A stretch of DNA of 64,000 nucleotides, taken from positions 186,001 through 250,000 of the forward strand of contig CADCSX010000007.1 in the NCBI GenBank assembly GCA_902805475.1. The letters run 5' to 3'. The position numbers and the translations under genes were made by a program. The DNA is from Entonaema liquescens. Its lineage: Eukaryota; Ascomycota; Sordariomycetes; Xylariales; Xylariaceae. Positions 44,499 to 55,604 of this stretch are shown in pieces (position 1 is the stretch's first letter; each line of letters starts with the position of its first letter). The notes under the pieces were generated by a model. The model saw only the letters and a program-made list of their open reading frames with translations. It did not search any database and was not told the DNA's origin.

Positions 44499-47057
44499 AT
44501 GACATCCATGCCAGAATATGGAATGGGGAGTGGAAATTACGGCGCCGATGGCGGACGCGAAAGAGGTGCAAGAAGGAGGAAGCTCGCAGCTATGGCGGGC
44601 AGTATGTACAGGGCTGGCGCAACGGCGGTAAACGAGATTAAAGAGTCCTACTACCAGACAAGATCGAGGGATATCGATACACCGGAAGCATCTAGGATTA
44701 CGATACCAGATTCCTTCCCCGACGTTGCAATTGTAACGAAGGGAAACGAGCAGATGGTTCTGTTTCCATCCTATGCAAAGAGGCACGTCAAAAATCAACC
44801 CAGACAATTCGAAGATCCTGCGGGACCACCACATACTTCAACTATGGGTATGAATGAACAGGATTACTGGAGGAACGAGTGGTCACGACATGAGGATGAG
44901 AAGGCCATCGTGGACGTGGATGTCCGGGGTTGGATATACATCCCTCATAGGGGTCCAATGACTCGTCGCAATCGAATATTGATTGGTCTGGCGAGACAAC
45001 TAAGCGGTATTCCCACCCCAAGGGCGCAGCAGGCTGACCAGACTGCTGCGGAACCCTCTTTTGCGAGAATACATGAACAGCACGAGGAGGAACGTGAGCG
45101 AGAGAGGATCGCACAAGAAGCTAAAGAAATCGAGCGTCGGGGTAGGATTGAAGAGGAAGCTGCGGAAAAGGGTGGTTACAGCGAACAACCGAGAGATGAA
45201 GATTCTGAGGGTGAAGGAAACAGGCGACGCTTAGAACAGTATTCAGAAAATGGCAGTCGGTCACCGCCCTCCGCACCGTCATCTCCTGTCCTCCGGGGAC
45301 GCACCGCTACAACAGGAGTTACGGAGCTCACTGAAGCTGAACTAGCAGTTGCGAATGCAAATCTAATGGCTCGTATCGCACCCTTTATGACGACACCGTT
45401 GGTTGAGATTCCTATCACCTTATTCTTCTATAACGATACACAAGCCCAGTCGCGTACTGTGAAAACCAATGACTCTGGTCACTTCGTGATCAGGGCAGCG
45501 CTTGATTTCGTACCCACCCACGTACGCGTGCTCGCGAACGAGGACTTATCCTATACAGAACCGGTTCAGCTCATCGAGCCGAAAGGAGTCAGCCTAATAA
45601 GCGATATTGACGACACTATCAAACGGTCAAATATTGCTCTCGGCGCCAAGGAAATATTTCGAAACACCTTTATTCGTGAGCTAGGTGACCTAACCGTGGA
45701 CGGTGTTCGAGCGTGGTATACTGCCTTACATGACCTTGGCGTGCGCATACATTACTGTTCTAACAGCCCTTGGCAACTATATCCGGTCTTAGCCACGTAT
45801 TTCAAGTTGGCCGGTCTACCGCCAGGCTCGCTACACTTGAAGCAGTATTCGGGTATGCTTCAGGGCATATTTGAACCTGTGGCTGAGCGGAAAAAGGGTA
45901 CCCTAGAGAAGATCATGAGAGATTTTCCGGAAAGGAAATTCCTTCTAGTTGGCGATAGCGGCGAAGCGGACCTCGAGGTATATACAGAGTTGGCGGTTGC
46001 TAACCCGGGAAGAATAGTAGCCATCTTTATCCGTGACGTTACAACACCTGAACAGACAGGCTACTTCGATTCTGGATTCGATGCACGTAGCAACGGCGGA
46101 CGCATTCCTCGCACCAATTCAAACATCCGGCTTAATCAGGTGTCCTCTAGAAGTAGTAGTAGCGACAGTAGAGACAACAGTCTAGCTGGAAGACCCTCCC
46201 TCCCTCCTCGAGTAACAACTATGCCGAAATCAGCCAATGGACCTGTTATAGGCGATTTGATTGACCTGTCGGAAGAACCAGAATCAGAGCCAGAGCCACA
46301 GCAACTTCGACGGGCCGAAACGGAGCCCCAGACGGCAGGAAAGCCCGCGCGACCGACGGACCTACTGGCACGAAAACCACCGCCGCCAAGGCCCGCGAAA
46401 CCGAAATCACTACAGGGCACACCGGCCGCGCCAGTGCTAACCACTAGTGACGACGGGTCTACCAAAAGTTCACCGGGTCCGGGGCCGCCGCAACCCCCAG
46501 CGCCGCGTAAGACAGGTCAGGCGAATAATAGAACGTTGACACCTAGCCCATTGGTGCAAATGCAGACTCCGTCTGACAAGGCTAGCGGAAATGACGGGCA
46601 AAGAGAGTTAAGGAAGGCCAGAAGTAACGGCCAGATATCCGACAATCTAACTCCTCCCCTTAGCTCTTCATCTAAAGCCGCGCCCCCTCCCCCGCCTCCG
46701 CGCCGGAGCACACCGTCCAGCAACAACACCACGACTAAATCTAGCCCGCGTCTCGCGGCGGCTCGCGCCAGTGATAGCTCCCTGACACGCCGCCGGACAA
46801 CAGGGGACTCGGAGGTCGAATTCGAGGGCCTGTCGCCTGGGATCAGTAGTAGTGCTACGTATACCAACGGCAGCCCGAACGGGCAGACAGCGGCCGTGAA
46901 CAAGAAGCTCGACTTGTGGCGCAGGCGACTGCAACGCGCGCAGGAGACGCTGGAGAGTCACGGTGTCGCGCTGTATACGTGGCGCCGCGGGGACGAGGTG
47001 GTGGATGAGGCGGTGGGGATTGTAAAGAGGTGTCAGGAGGAGATGGATTCGCGGTAA
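44499..47057 (+). CDS. app1: App1-type phosphatidate phosphatase (actin patch protein)
   Basis: Single exon from ATG 44499 to TAA 47055-47057, 852 aa. The frame stays open upstream to 44072 with only a GTG (44181) in good context. The N-terminal part (ARRRKLAAMAGSMYRAG..NEIKESY) and WIYIPHRGPMTRRNR are family features. The catalytic DUF2183 domain carries DIDDTIKRS (Asp369-x-Asp371, the DxDxT acid pair of the HAD-like Mg2+-dependent phosphatases). It continues through NSPWQLYPVL and LVGDSGEADLEVY. The C-terminal third is Pro/Ser-rich with PPPPPPRR-like stretches, suited to SH3 partners. Known role in yeast: Mg2+-dependent phosphatidate phosphatase at cortical actin patches in endocytosis. A short helical Arg-rich end (KLDLWRRRLQRAQETLE) closes the protein. 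Confidence 0.93.
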   Translation: MTSMPEYGMGSGNYGADGGRERGARRRKLAAMAGSMYRAGATAVNEIKESYYQTRSRDIDTPEASRITIPDSFPDVAIVTKGNEQMVLFPSYAKRHVKNQPRQFEDPAGPPHTSTMGMNEQDYWRNEWSRHEDEKAIVDVDVRGWIYIPHRGPMTRRNRILIGLARQLSGIPTPRAQQADQTAAEPSFARIHEQHEEERERERIAQEAKEIERRGRIEEEAAEKGGYSEQPRDEDSEGEGNRRRLEQYSENGSRSPPSAPSSPVLRGRTATTGVTELTEAELAVANANLMARIAPFMTTPLVEIPITLFFYNDTQAQSRTVKTNDSGHFVIRAALDFVPTHVRVLANEDLSYTEPVQLIEPKGVSLISDIDDTIKRSNIALGAKEIFRNTFIRELGDLTVDGVRAWYTALHDLGVRIHYCSNSPWQLYPVLATYFKLAGLPPGSLHLKQYSGMLQGIFEPVAERKKGTLEKIMRDFPERKFLLVGDSGEADLEVYTELAVANPGRIVAIFIRDVTTPEQTGYFDSGFDARSNGGRIPRTNSNIRLNQVSSRSSSSDSRDNSLAGRPSLPPRVTTMPKSANGPVIGDLIDLSEEPESEPEPQQLRRAETEPQTAGKPARPTDLLARKPPPPRPAKPKSLQGTPAAPVLTTSDDGSTKSSPGPGPPQPPAPRKTGQANNRTLTPSPLVQMQTPSDKASGNDGQRELRKARSNGQISDNLTPPLSSSSKAAPPPPPPRRSTPSSNNTTTKSSPRLAAARASDSSLTRRRTTGDSEVEFEGLSPGISSSATYTNGSPNGQTAAVNKKLDLWRRRLQRAQETLESHGVALYTWRRGDEVVDEAVGIVKRCQEEMDSR

Positions 47058-47431
47058 GGGTAGGTGGGACTATGAGTATATATTTCACGAGCGAGTGTTT
47101 ATATCTTACGATGGCATGTTAACCTGATACCAAGCGGCGGCTGTAACTGAGGGAAAAGTGTATACATAATGGTGGCTATGCAGCATACTAGAGCCAGCGA
47201 GAAACAGGACGTTACTTTGTGAAAGATTATGAGTGTACACTATTGAGGTTTCTTCTCCCCTTTCGAGAATTTGGAAGAGGTTAGCTAGGGCACTCTAATT
47301 GCGTTATTTATATAGATGTCGCGATGAGAGCTAGAGAATAGAACGAAGATCACCGACCAAAGGGGTTTTTATAATTGGTATAATACTAATAGTTTCCCCG
47401 GATTCTCTGATCCCCTATTTAACCATAAATC
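47058..47431. other. Intergenic, 374 bp
   Basis: Convergent 3' flanks. Nothing recognised. Confidence 0.5.
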
Positions 47432-47882
47432 TTAAAACACTCCCTCCGAGAAATCCACAATGACAAACTTTTCTAGATGGGGTATCAAGTAGTTCTTGAA
47501 CTCCGCGTGATGCGGGTCTGAGTTGACGTAATAGTTCCGGTCCTCGAGCGATTCGAATTCCACGACAAAGGCGTGAGTGATGCCATTCTGATAGTTCGAT
47601 TAGTAAACTCGCAACTATATATATAGGTACGTGGCTCCGACTAACCTGTGCTCCCTCAATGGAGTTATCTTTCCCACCGGTGAGAGATTTGATGTATGGC
47701 TTCTGCGACGCAGAGTGAAGGCAACCTTCTTTCAGACCGAGGAAGCGCGAAGTTGCCTATGCCGACGTTAGTGTAAGCTAGCGATAGAATGGGTACCAAG
47801 CTAATGGGTGACGGACCTGTTTTACGGTCTCGGCGCTGGCGTCGGCCTTGAATTGGAACAGAACTAGATGTTTCACGGCCAT
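47432..47882 (-). CDS. Stress-responsive A/B barrel (Dabb) domain protein, 110 aa
   Basis: Three small exons on the minus strand, 47817-47882, 47646-47756 and 47432-47587, all phase 0 (donors GTCCGT and GTTAGT; acceptors ATAG and CAG); 110 aa. The reading is MAVKHLVLFQFKADAS.., ..SRFLGLKEGCLHSASQ.., then NGITHAFVVEFESLEDRNYY and HHAEFKNYLIPHLEKFVIVDF. This is the complete ferredoxin-like Dabb fold: the VKHLVLFQFK strand, the HAFVVEFES strand and the D-P-H-H-x-x-F loop. Family knowledge: small dimeric barrel proteins, often stress-induced; some act as cyclases or decarboxylases in secondary metabolism, but no such context is seen here. Its exons are too short to show up as a long frame. Confidence 0.92.
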
Positions 47883-48689
47883 TCTGATCTACAGAATAGG
47901 AGAGAGTTGACTCAAAAACAGGGCAGAAAAAAACACAAATTGCAAAGACAAATAACGCTTCAAGGTACAGAATTTCAATAGCGCTTAAAGAGGATATCAG
48001 AAGATTTTCGCGGCATGCGCAGAAGGAAGATATAAAAGACAAACAACATGGGGTAAAGGGGGTGAGGAGTGGGGTTCTCAAAAGTCCCCTTAATTGCTTA
48101 ATTGGAGCCTCTAACTATAGGTGGCTTAAAACCTCCCCACCAAACGACACGGCAGTGTCGCCGGCGGAACATCTCGGGATAATGCCTTTTGTGTGGGTAT
48201 ACTGAACCCTGAAACGCTCTGTCACACACGTCTAGTAATCGGTTCTTTACGCCCAGCCTCGACTGTAACACACCGGCATATATGGTATCCGCGGACTTAC
48301 TATGTGCGCGGGAGGAGACGTAGCCGCTCGTTCGAGAGATGTTGTGGAACTTGGAGATGAAACGGGACGTAGAGGTATCGTTCTAAGCTCGATCAAGCGA
48401 TAGATGATACCCTTTGTTAATGCTGACATACCCATCTCGAACGATATCTATATATAGACTGCTATATAGGAGCTTCGACTAGGGTTTCATCTCCCAATAA
48501 ATCCAAGCCTTGGGCAAAGATATAGGGCAGGGACAAGGCTCTGAGGCTATAACCCTATAATCACGCAATATTTAGGACGTGGAGTTATAACCTAGGTGGT
48601 AACTCCTTGGACCCTGTGGAAGCTAGCCCCGTGCTGTCGAAGTAACCGAAGCATACTCTCATGCTCCTGGGAAACGACTCAGTAAAACG
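47883..48689. other. Intergenic, 807 bp
   Basis: Upstream of the Dabb gene and 3' flank of the ankyrin gene. No gene recognised; the frame at 47665-48081 overlaps the Dabb exons antisense-frame and is not real. Confidence 0.5.
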
Positions 48690-49877
48690 CTACTGGGTAG
48701 TCCCTGTAGTTTGTGCGCCGATTTCGAGCATTTTACGGCCAAGTGACATGTTTCCCGTAACAGTGGCCATGTGTAAGGGGGGCAGCATAATATTGCCTCT
48801 TTTAATAGGTACGAAGTTAGGGTCAGCACCATGTTCGAGTAGTAGATAAACTACGTCGTTCTGAAAACCTCGGCAGGCCTGCATCAAAGGGGTGAAACCG
48901 ACGCCTCTGCGGCTCTTTTGTACGGGCACGCCAATGTCTAGCAAGTGACGAACCATCGCGATATTTCCCAATTCCGAGTGATGAGCCAGATCCATATAGT
49001 TGTATTGATCAAGGGGCCAATCTAAGATTCTCATAAGACTCGAGAGATATTCGAAAACCTCAGGGTTAGACGTATATCTCCTCGCCAGTAGGAGCACCCG
49101 TCCATTTTTCCAATCAGAAAGGTCGTCGTATGTCCTGTCATCTACCTTGCCGTCGTTACCTCGATCCACGCGCAATGCTATTTTTAAGTTGTCTAGATCC
49201 CCCCGTATTGCAGCTCCAGTGACTGACCAGTCTTCGAAGTCAGAGTCAGGTAAGTAGTCTTGGAAAAGCCGCAACATGGCGGCATTACCGGCCTGTGCGG
49301 CCACTTGAATAGGGGGCGCGAACAGATAATTGTGCTCCCTGGGGTCACAGCCTTCAGCAAGTAGTCGCTTCGCTAGCGATACAAGATTTAGATGAGCGGC
49401 GACCGACAAGATGCTGACGCTGAGTTTCTTTTGCCTGAACTTTCTATGTTGTAAAGGACCCCATTTGGATTCCCTAGAGTTTCCGCTGTTAGATATCCTA
49501 TGGTTTAATGCAAGCCAACATAGTGTCTTAACAACATCTCCTGGGTCAAGCGTAGCCTCTTGGGACACGGCGCGAGCGATCATTCGCATTTCGACAAAAC
49601 GTCCTATAGTAGGATCTTGTTCACTCAGAGTCCTATAGACTAGATATTCTTGCCACAGCTCAGGGGAACCGTGCTGAGACTTTTTCCACCAAGTCTCACG
49701 TCCTAGCGGTATATGATGGTCCATTAGATGAGCTTCGAAGAGAGCAGGATGCATTATGACTGCGAATACTTTACACACAAGTCGTAATCTTAAAGCCCGC
49801 TTAGTATAGCAGCCGTTTAGGGCAGCATGTACTAGGATAATGTGAAGAATTTCCGGTGGCAGATCGAGGATCCCCAT
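48690..49877 (-). CDS. F-box-like ankyrin-repeat protein, 395 aa
   Basis: Single exon, ATG 49877 to stop at 48690. The N-terminus MGILDLPPEILHIILVHAAL.. with LRLVCKVFA is an F-box-like start (LPPEI..I). Ankyrin-type repeats occur at about 150-240 (LSVAAHLNLVSLAKRLLAEGCDP, IQVAAQAGNAAMLRLFQDYL) and 290-390 (DLAHHSELGNIAMVRHLLDIGV, FTPLMQACRGFQNDVVYLLLEHGADPN, PLHMATVTGNMSLGRKMLEIGA). It stops abruptly inside what looks like a repeat. Such F-box/ankyrin genes are expanded in ascomycetes and may be substrate adaptors of SCF ubiquitin ligases; this is inference. No partner gene is adjacent. The C-terminus may be naturally short or truncated. Confidence 0.8.
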   Translation of the reverse strand: MGILDLPPEILHIILVHAALNGCYTKRALRLRLVCKVFAVIMHPALFEAHLMDHHIPLGRETWWKKSQHGSPELWQEYLVYRTLSEQDPTIGRFVEMRMIARAVSQEATLDPGDVVKTLCWLALNHRISNSGNSRESKWGPLQHRKFRQKKLSVSILSVAAHLNLVSLAKRLLAEGCDPREHNYLFAPPIQVAAQAGNAAMLRLFQDYLPDSDFEDWSVTGAAIRGDLDNLKIALRVDRGNDGKVDDRTYDDLSDWKNGRVLLLARRYTSNPEVFEYLSSLMRILDWPLDQYNYMDLAHHSELGNIAMVRHLLDIGVPVQKSRRGVGFTPLMQACRGFQNDVVYLLLEHGADPNFVPIKRGNIMLPPLHMATVTGNMSLGRKMLEIGAQTTGTTQ

Positions 49878-50667
49878 AATGCGAAGTGCTTATGATAACG
49901 TTGAAATATATAAATTGGTTAAATGACTACAATAGGGGAAGATAGCACATGAGAGAAGAGGAAACATTCAATGTGGGCCAAGAAGTATGACACTACCAAC
50001 AACCTAACCGTCGCAGCAATAAGTCACCTGATATAACCACCGCATATTCGATACATCGCTATATGCCCTTTAATATTACAGGGGTATTCAAATTGAAAAG
50101 TTATTCAAAAATGTAGAATATACTATAAGAATATCGGATGTTAACAGCATCGTGAAAAATGTCCAACACACTCGGCCGCAATATAACGACTAATACAACA
50201 TTAAAATCATAGTGAACTAACAAAGTGTATGCTGTGTAATAGGAAACATCGATTTTTCAGGTACCTAGTCAAAACCTAACCTAGTACTATCCATACTTTC
50301 CCTCCGCCGCAAAAGGGGCTCATTCAGGGGATCTCTTATTCAACACGTATCTTGATTCTATGCAGAACTGGGTGTATCAAAACAAGGAGCATTATTCTCG
50401 CGGCAACGAACATAATCAGCAAGATTGTATAAGTTATTAATACGCAGCACTGTGGGACATATCGCCAAGTGTATGGAGTCATTTTAAACACTGTACCTAG
50501 GTAGATATTAAGGTGCTAGCCCAATCCCCTAAGACTCTAGAAAAAGAAATATCAAGACAAATAAGCTCAAGCCGTTGTCTCCATTAAATATGCCACGCTA
50601 GTTCAATACGCCGAAACTTGCGTCTACTCCATTGAATCCTCTGCTCATGTCTCAGCCGCGGGCGAGA
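49878..50667. other. Intergenic, 790 bp
   Basis: Holds gtacctag motifs at 50261-50268 and 50494-50503. Nothing else recognised. Confidence 0.5.
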
Positions 50668-51837
50668 CTACTGAAGGGCCTTGCCCGTCTCCCCCATAGT
50701 GGCGATGAGACGTTGGCGTATGTGTTCCCCAACAACGGTCTCGACCCCAGAGCCATCGAGCGCCTTGCATTTGAGCTTGAGCTGGCCGTTGAGGAACCAG
50801 GGCACGGAGTAGCGGTGGTTGGTGCCGGAGGTAATCACACGATGGCGCGCGCTGCGGTAGTAGCCCGCGGTCCACTTCTGCATCATGTCGCCCATGTTGA
50901 TCACGTACGTGTTCTCCTTTGGCGGCACTGGGATCCACGTCTCTGTCGGCGGGTACCATACCTCTAGCCCCTTCGTGCCCAGCTCCTGGAGTAGGATCGC
51001 GATGCACCCGAAGTCGGTGTGGTCGCCCACTGCTTGGGGTTAGAGACATGCATACAGGGTGGTAGAAATATGAGGATCCAGAGAAAAACTTACCGCCGAA
51101 TTGTCTCTCGTCAAGGACTTCCTGCGGAGCGTAGTGCAGCAACCTCATGGGCATAGAGGGGTTGACGGAAATCTCGTCCATCACGTCAGGGGGGTTCCCC
51201 CAGGCTTTTGGAAGACCGCGGGCAAGAATCTTGAGAAGCACTTTGGAGAGAGCCAGCATGGTGGCTTGGTACTCCATGATAGGAGTTCGAAATTCCTCAT
51301 CTTTGAGTGCTTTGGGCCATAGATTGGGACCAGTTGAGAAGGAGCCAGCATCTGGATGATCAGCTGGAACTTCATGACCGATTGAGAAGCCCTATATATT
51401 CACTCATGTTAGTTCTAGGCTTCTTATTGACTGCTTCTGAATGCTTGTTTGTTTTTTTGATTAATATTGTTAGATCTTGCTATTCGTGTGCTCACCTCCT
51501 TAATATCAGGGAGAAGACCCGTCTGGTGGGTTTGAATTCCAGGCGGTTCATAGCCGCGGAAAGATTTGCCCATAGACTTGCCTACCCAGACCTCCATGAG
51601 CTCCTCTCGGGGAAGGTCAAAGAATTTCCTGGCGCACTGGAGGATGCCATTACGTTGTTCCTTATCCACGCCATGGCCGGCGAGGTAGAAGAACCCATAC
51701 GTAGTGCAAGCATGGCGTACGGCATCGACAACGCCCTGCTTAGCTTGCTCAGATGCATTTGGGTCCGTGAAGGGACTGATATCCACAGTTGGTATAGCAT
51801 CAGGCGCTATATCTGGAATATTCTCGATGCTGCCCAT
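50668..51837 (-). CDS. 2-oxoglutarate/Fe(II)-dependent oxygenase (isopenicillin N synthase-like)
   Basis: Three exons, 51496-51837, 51094-51391 and 50668-51029 (donors GTGAGC and GTAAGT, acceptors ATAG and GCAG), 333 aa. The N-terminal DIOX_N part reads IPTVDISPFTD, YGFFYLAGHGVD and KFFDLPREE. The double-stranded beta-helix core supplies the iron ligands GDHTDFG (His-x-Asp) and the distal His in YRSARHRV, plus RYSVPWF for 2-oxoglutarate binding (Arg-x-Ser). All key residues are present, so it should be active. Family members hydroxylate, desaturate or cyclise small molecules in the cytosol; the substrate is unknown. The neighbours are not clearly part of one pathway. Confidence 0.93.
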
Positions 51838-53118
51838 TTTCTTCTAGTTATCGGTGATGACTACGCGTATATTGTATCCTTAAGGGGGGTGGTGGGTTGC
51901 AAAATTGTTGACAAATAATTAACTTCTAGAATATTTTATTCCCTCAAGCGCTTATACAGGATTAGCTATGGTTGACGATATATTGACTTGTTATTGATAT
52001 ACAGAGTTCCTAGATGTTATCCGGTGAAAGGGCTTCACCCCTAAAAAGCACAGTGACTAGACACACTGTAATAAAAGAAACCCCAGGTAGAACCGCACCC
52101 CGAATATTAGCGCTACGAGATGACGTTTCCATCTATACTAATGTCACAGAAACTCCAAGCCGAAGTGTATGGTATGTATGCGCGTCTTATGAAAATACTG
52201 TGCGGTATTTCCGCCCGTATGCCGAACAATAGTTGTCGATACGGAGGAAACCTGTGATGACACACTGATCGGCATAACTGGTTAGTGCAAGGATCGGGGA
52301 GAGTAGGCCGGTGTGTAGCGACATTTCAGCTGAACAGAGCTAAGAAACTCCGCACCGAGTCAAGTAGAGAACACACGAATCCTAAAGCCTCTTCTTGACT
52401 TCGCCGTGGTGTATTAAAGTTTTCGTGTATATCAAATAGGAAACATCACAACTAGTCCTAGGAAGTATAAAAGGATTCAATTAATGGGAATGCCGTAGGG
52501 ATCTCTACAGGACGGAGAAAAGAGGGAGATGAGGACAGTGTGAGTGGTTCGCTCGGATTTTGTGACCGGGCGTTTGTGATGTAGGTATTGCTTCCCCTAC
52601 TGCTTTAAACAAGGACGAAGCTACTAGTAAATTGTATGCAGTTGAAGTAATGATCTAAGATTTTCTATGTGAATGTTGTGCGCTCTTGTTCCCTCGATAG
52701 ACCGCTGAGTTGTTCATCCCTGGCATTGTAGCACTTTGAGAATATGATTCGAGCGATGCTCTTCTACATGCAGCATTTCTCCACACACCAAGCGAAAAGC
52801 AAACAAAGATGCAGTAGTAAGTGACGATGAGTGTTGGAGAGGGCTATGAAAGCGGTGAAGTAAATTCATATTTTAAAACGATAATGTCGTTACTCCCATT
52901 TCCTGATATTTTCCTGTCAAGCATCACTTGTTTCTAAGGCAGATCTAGATCTATCTGTCAACACCATCAAGTAAGTGAACCACTCAGGCTTCCCTCATAG
53001 GAGTCTTGGAACTCATGTGTTTGACTTGATCGCCGCTGACCAGCTCTTAAATCTTCCAGAGTACCTTTTATCGTGTAACTCTTCTACATCATATTCAAGA
53101 GCAACTTAGCACATAATC
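51838..53118. other. Intergenic, 1.28 kb
   Basis: Divergent upstream regions of the oxygenase (minus) and the YCII-like gene (plus). Nothing further recognised. Confidence 0.5.
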
Positions 53119-53448
53119 ATGTCGGCACTGAATGAGTTTCTGGTTATAATACCGGACAAGTCAGGCGTGGTTGAGACGCGCTTGAGAGATGTACAGCAGC
53201 ATATAGCCCACCTTAAGAGTCTGGTGGATGCTGGCATCGTCGTCATGTCCGGACCGACTCTCTCCTCTCACCCCGCGACCGAGGATGAATCTCTCGCCGT
53301 CAATGGAAGCTCCGTGCTAGTTCGTGCGAGCACGGAAAAGGATGTTCGCGCCTACATCAACGACGATGTATATGCTAAGAACGGTGTCTGGGATCTCGAG
53401 AAAATCAACATTACTCTGATCAAGTGTGTGGTGCGAAAGGCCCTATGA
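53119..53448 (+). CDS. YCII-related small protein, 109 aa
   Basis: Single exon, ATG 53119 in good context (AATCATG) to TGA 53446-53448. It reads NEFLVIIPDKSGVVETRLRD, QHIAHLKSLVDAGIVVMSGP and SSVLVRASTEKDVRAYINDDVYAKNGVWD, the complete YCII/YciI ferredoxin-like fold with the typical MSGP and DDVYAKNGVWD segments. Length is as expected. Family proteins may be small enzymes; their reactions are mostly unknown, and no function is assigned. It is followed by the convergent MFS gene. Confidence 0.88.
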   Translation: MSALNEFLVIIPDKSGVVETRLRDVQQHIAHLKSLVDAGIVVMSGPTLSSHPATEDESLAVNGSSVLVRASTEKDVRAYINDDVYAKNGVWDLEKINITLIKCVVRKAL

Positions 53449-54209
53449 AGCGACGATGTTGTATCCGCCTGTCGTGTGGTCAATTGCTTCAGGCTAAGGA
53501 TATCGGGGGTAAAGAGACATGTGTCTATGAGATTGAATACCTTGGTAGTTAGTAGTACATAGAACGAAGAAAGTTTCGGTGGACGAGTCGGCATATAGAA
53601 TTAAAAACAATATGAAGCACTCCTACTAGGTATTAAATGAGTAGAGGATACGAATGAATATGAATGTGGTCTATCAACGAGAGTATGTTTACTCCATTGC
53701 TACAAAGGCCATCACTCCATGTCTGAAGCGGTTAAGTGACCAAGCTATTTCACCAAATTAAGCATCAGGACCTCTCGAGTTTCCAACAATAACTACTACT
53801 CGAACGGTTTAATAATCATATAAATATAATTTATATTTACTGAGTGGTGAACTTAGTAAGTAGGGTATATATCATAAAAAAATAGAGACTGCTGGTTCTA
53901 GATTTGGCCGCCGACGAGTTTCTCTTAAAGTTAACTATGATAGAAGGTATGATTAAAGAAATGAAGTTTTATCTAACTCGTGGGCATTGCCAATCTGATG
54001 TCATCGATCTCTGTATATACGGGAGACTTAACCCTGAACACTCTTCATGATATTGCCTTATGAAACTCCAACTGTATATAACCCTAGAATTGCCAACTAC
54101 TTTCCCTTTATGATTATGTGCCGTAGGTGTCGCGGTGTTGAAAGGGGCTGGGTGAACACCCCCTTGCATGGTATGTCGTGGTGTCTCAGGATGTGTTGTC
54201 AAGTGGTCA
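53449..54209. other. Intergenic, 761 bp
   Basis: Convergent 3' flanks of the YCII-like gene and the MFS gene. Nothing recognised. Confidence 0.5.
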
Positions 54210-55604
54210 TCATGCCTTAATGTTGAGTGCCCAGCCAGAGCGGTAGACTCTTAGCGCTGCATACATAAATCCAGATAGAGCGGCTGCAGCGCCACCGAAT
54301 CCCCATAGGCCGTCCCATTCTAAAGGCTTCGTCGTACCGAGGATAGCTCCGGCTACCGGCCCACCCACCAGAAGGCCTAAAGCAATAATACCGAAACCCA
54401 TACCTATCCTCGTTCCCAGTTTCGACTTGTCTTTGGTCAAAGGGAAAAAGCAGACAGGTGGCATGGCAATGAAAACACCGCTGAAGAACCCTGCGAGGAC
54501 TGCGATGGTAATCACTGCGCCTCTGCTGTTCGCGGCCATGAAACACATCATCAGGACACCAGTAATAAGTGAGCATGGCGCGACGACATTGAATGGACCA
54601 ATCCTATCCGAAACGGCGTTGGGAACGACTCGGCCGAAACATGATGCAGCATTGAAAATGGGGACCATGTAGAAGGAAAGAGCTTTATCAGTAAGTCCTC
54701 GTTCCTCGGGGTAGTACGAGATGTAGAAGATGAGGATGCTGAGACCCATGAAGCCAATGAACGTAGTGATGGTGAAGGCCATGTAGGGGATGTCGCGGAA
54801 GGCGGTCCAGTCGATTATAGATCTAGGCTTCGGGGACTTAAATCTTGTTCTCATGATAGAGATGGGGATGAGCAAAGTTCCCAAAGCAATGAAGCCCATG
54901 ACGCGAACCGACCAGGCATACCCAATTCTGTCGATCAGCTGATACAAGACAACAGGATAGATGACACCGCCAACAGAGGATCCCGACGATGCCAGACCCA
55001 GAGCAAGGCCCATCTTGGTGGTGAAGTAGGTCGGGATGAGAGATACGCAGGGTACGAACAGCATCCCTGCTCCTAACCCAACACAGAGACCTTGGGCGAG
55101 TACAACTTGCCAATATTCCGTGCAGAGACTTAACATCATGTGGCCGAACACAATGCCAAAGCTTCCAATGATTAACAGGAACCGCAGGTAGCCCCTGTCG
55201 TAGATGGGACCGGCAAATATGCCGCCAGCCAACACCATAAAGGATTGAATCGAGCCAATCCATGAGATATCTGACGACGACCGCTGGAAAGGTTTACCGG
55301 ATTCATAATAAGTCTGGAAAACGCCGAAGGCGTTGAGGATACCCCACGTATTAAAGAATAACATGAAGCCGCCGAGTACGTGTAGCCAAGCAAGGAGGCC
55401 TCCATTAGGAGGAGGAGGTGGTCCCGTCCCTTGCGGCTCTGTAGGTGCCTTTTGTGCCTCATTCTCGAGATCGGTCGGCGATGATTGCATCTTATCGTTG
55501 GGAGTGTCAGCCTTGTCGCTTGCGGCTCCGAAGCTGTTATTCGAGGTAGTCACATCTTCAGAATCGCTCATGCGCGCATGTTGAACGTCTGGGTTGAGAG
55601 CCAT
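54210..55604 (-). CDS. MFS transporter, monocarboxylate-transporter-like
   Basis: Single exon, ATG 55604 to TGA at 54210, 464 aa. A hydrophilic N-terminal tail of about 65 residues ends in PPPPPNGGLLAWLHVLGGFMLFFNTWG, the usual entry into helix 1 of fungal MCT-type carriers (written here in parts: GGLLAWLHVLGG). It then has AFGVFQTYYE, SSSDISWIGSIQSF, GIFAGPIYDRGY and a central loop with RTRFKSPKPRSIIDW. Twelve membrane segments can be counted roughly. Family knowledge: proton-coupled uptake or export of monocarboxylates and other small acids at the plasma membrane; fungal members are many and mostly uncharacterised, so the substrate is open. The 1.7-kb upstream region contains no gene. Confidence 0.9.
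   Translation of the reverse strand: MALNPDVQHARMSDSEDVTTSNNSFGAASDKADTPNDKMQSSPTDLENEAQKAPTEPQGTGPPPPPNGGLLAWLHVLGGFMLFFNTWGILNAFGVFQTYYESGKPFQRSSSDISWIGSIQSFMVLAGGIFAGPIYDRGYLRFLLIIGSFGIVFGHMMLSLCTEYWQVVLAQGLCVGLGAGMLFVPCVSLIPTYFTTKMGLALGLASSGSSVGGVIYPVVLYQLIDRIGYAWSVRVMGFIALGTLLIPISIMRTRFKSPKPRSIIDWTAFRDIPYMAFTITTFIGFMGLSILIFYISYYPEERGLTDKALSFYMVPIFNAASCFGRVVPNAVSDRIGPFNVVAPCSLITGVLMMCFMAANSRGAVITIAVLAGFFSGVFIAMPPVCFFPLTKDKSKLGTRIGMGFGIIALGLLVGGPVAGAILGTTKPLEWDGLWGFGGAAAALSGFMYAALRVYRSGWALNIKA

Noticed and set aside
47665..48081. 138-aa minus-strand frame
   Set aside because: Overlaps the spliced Dabb gene in another frame; the three-exon Dabb model explains the region.
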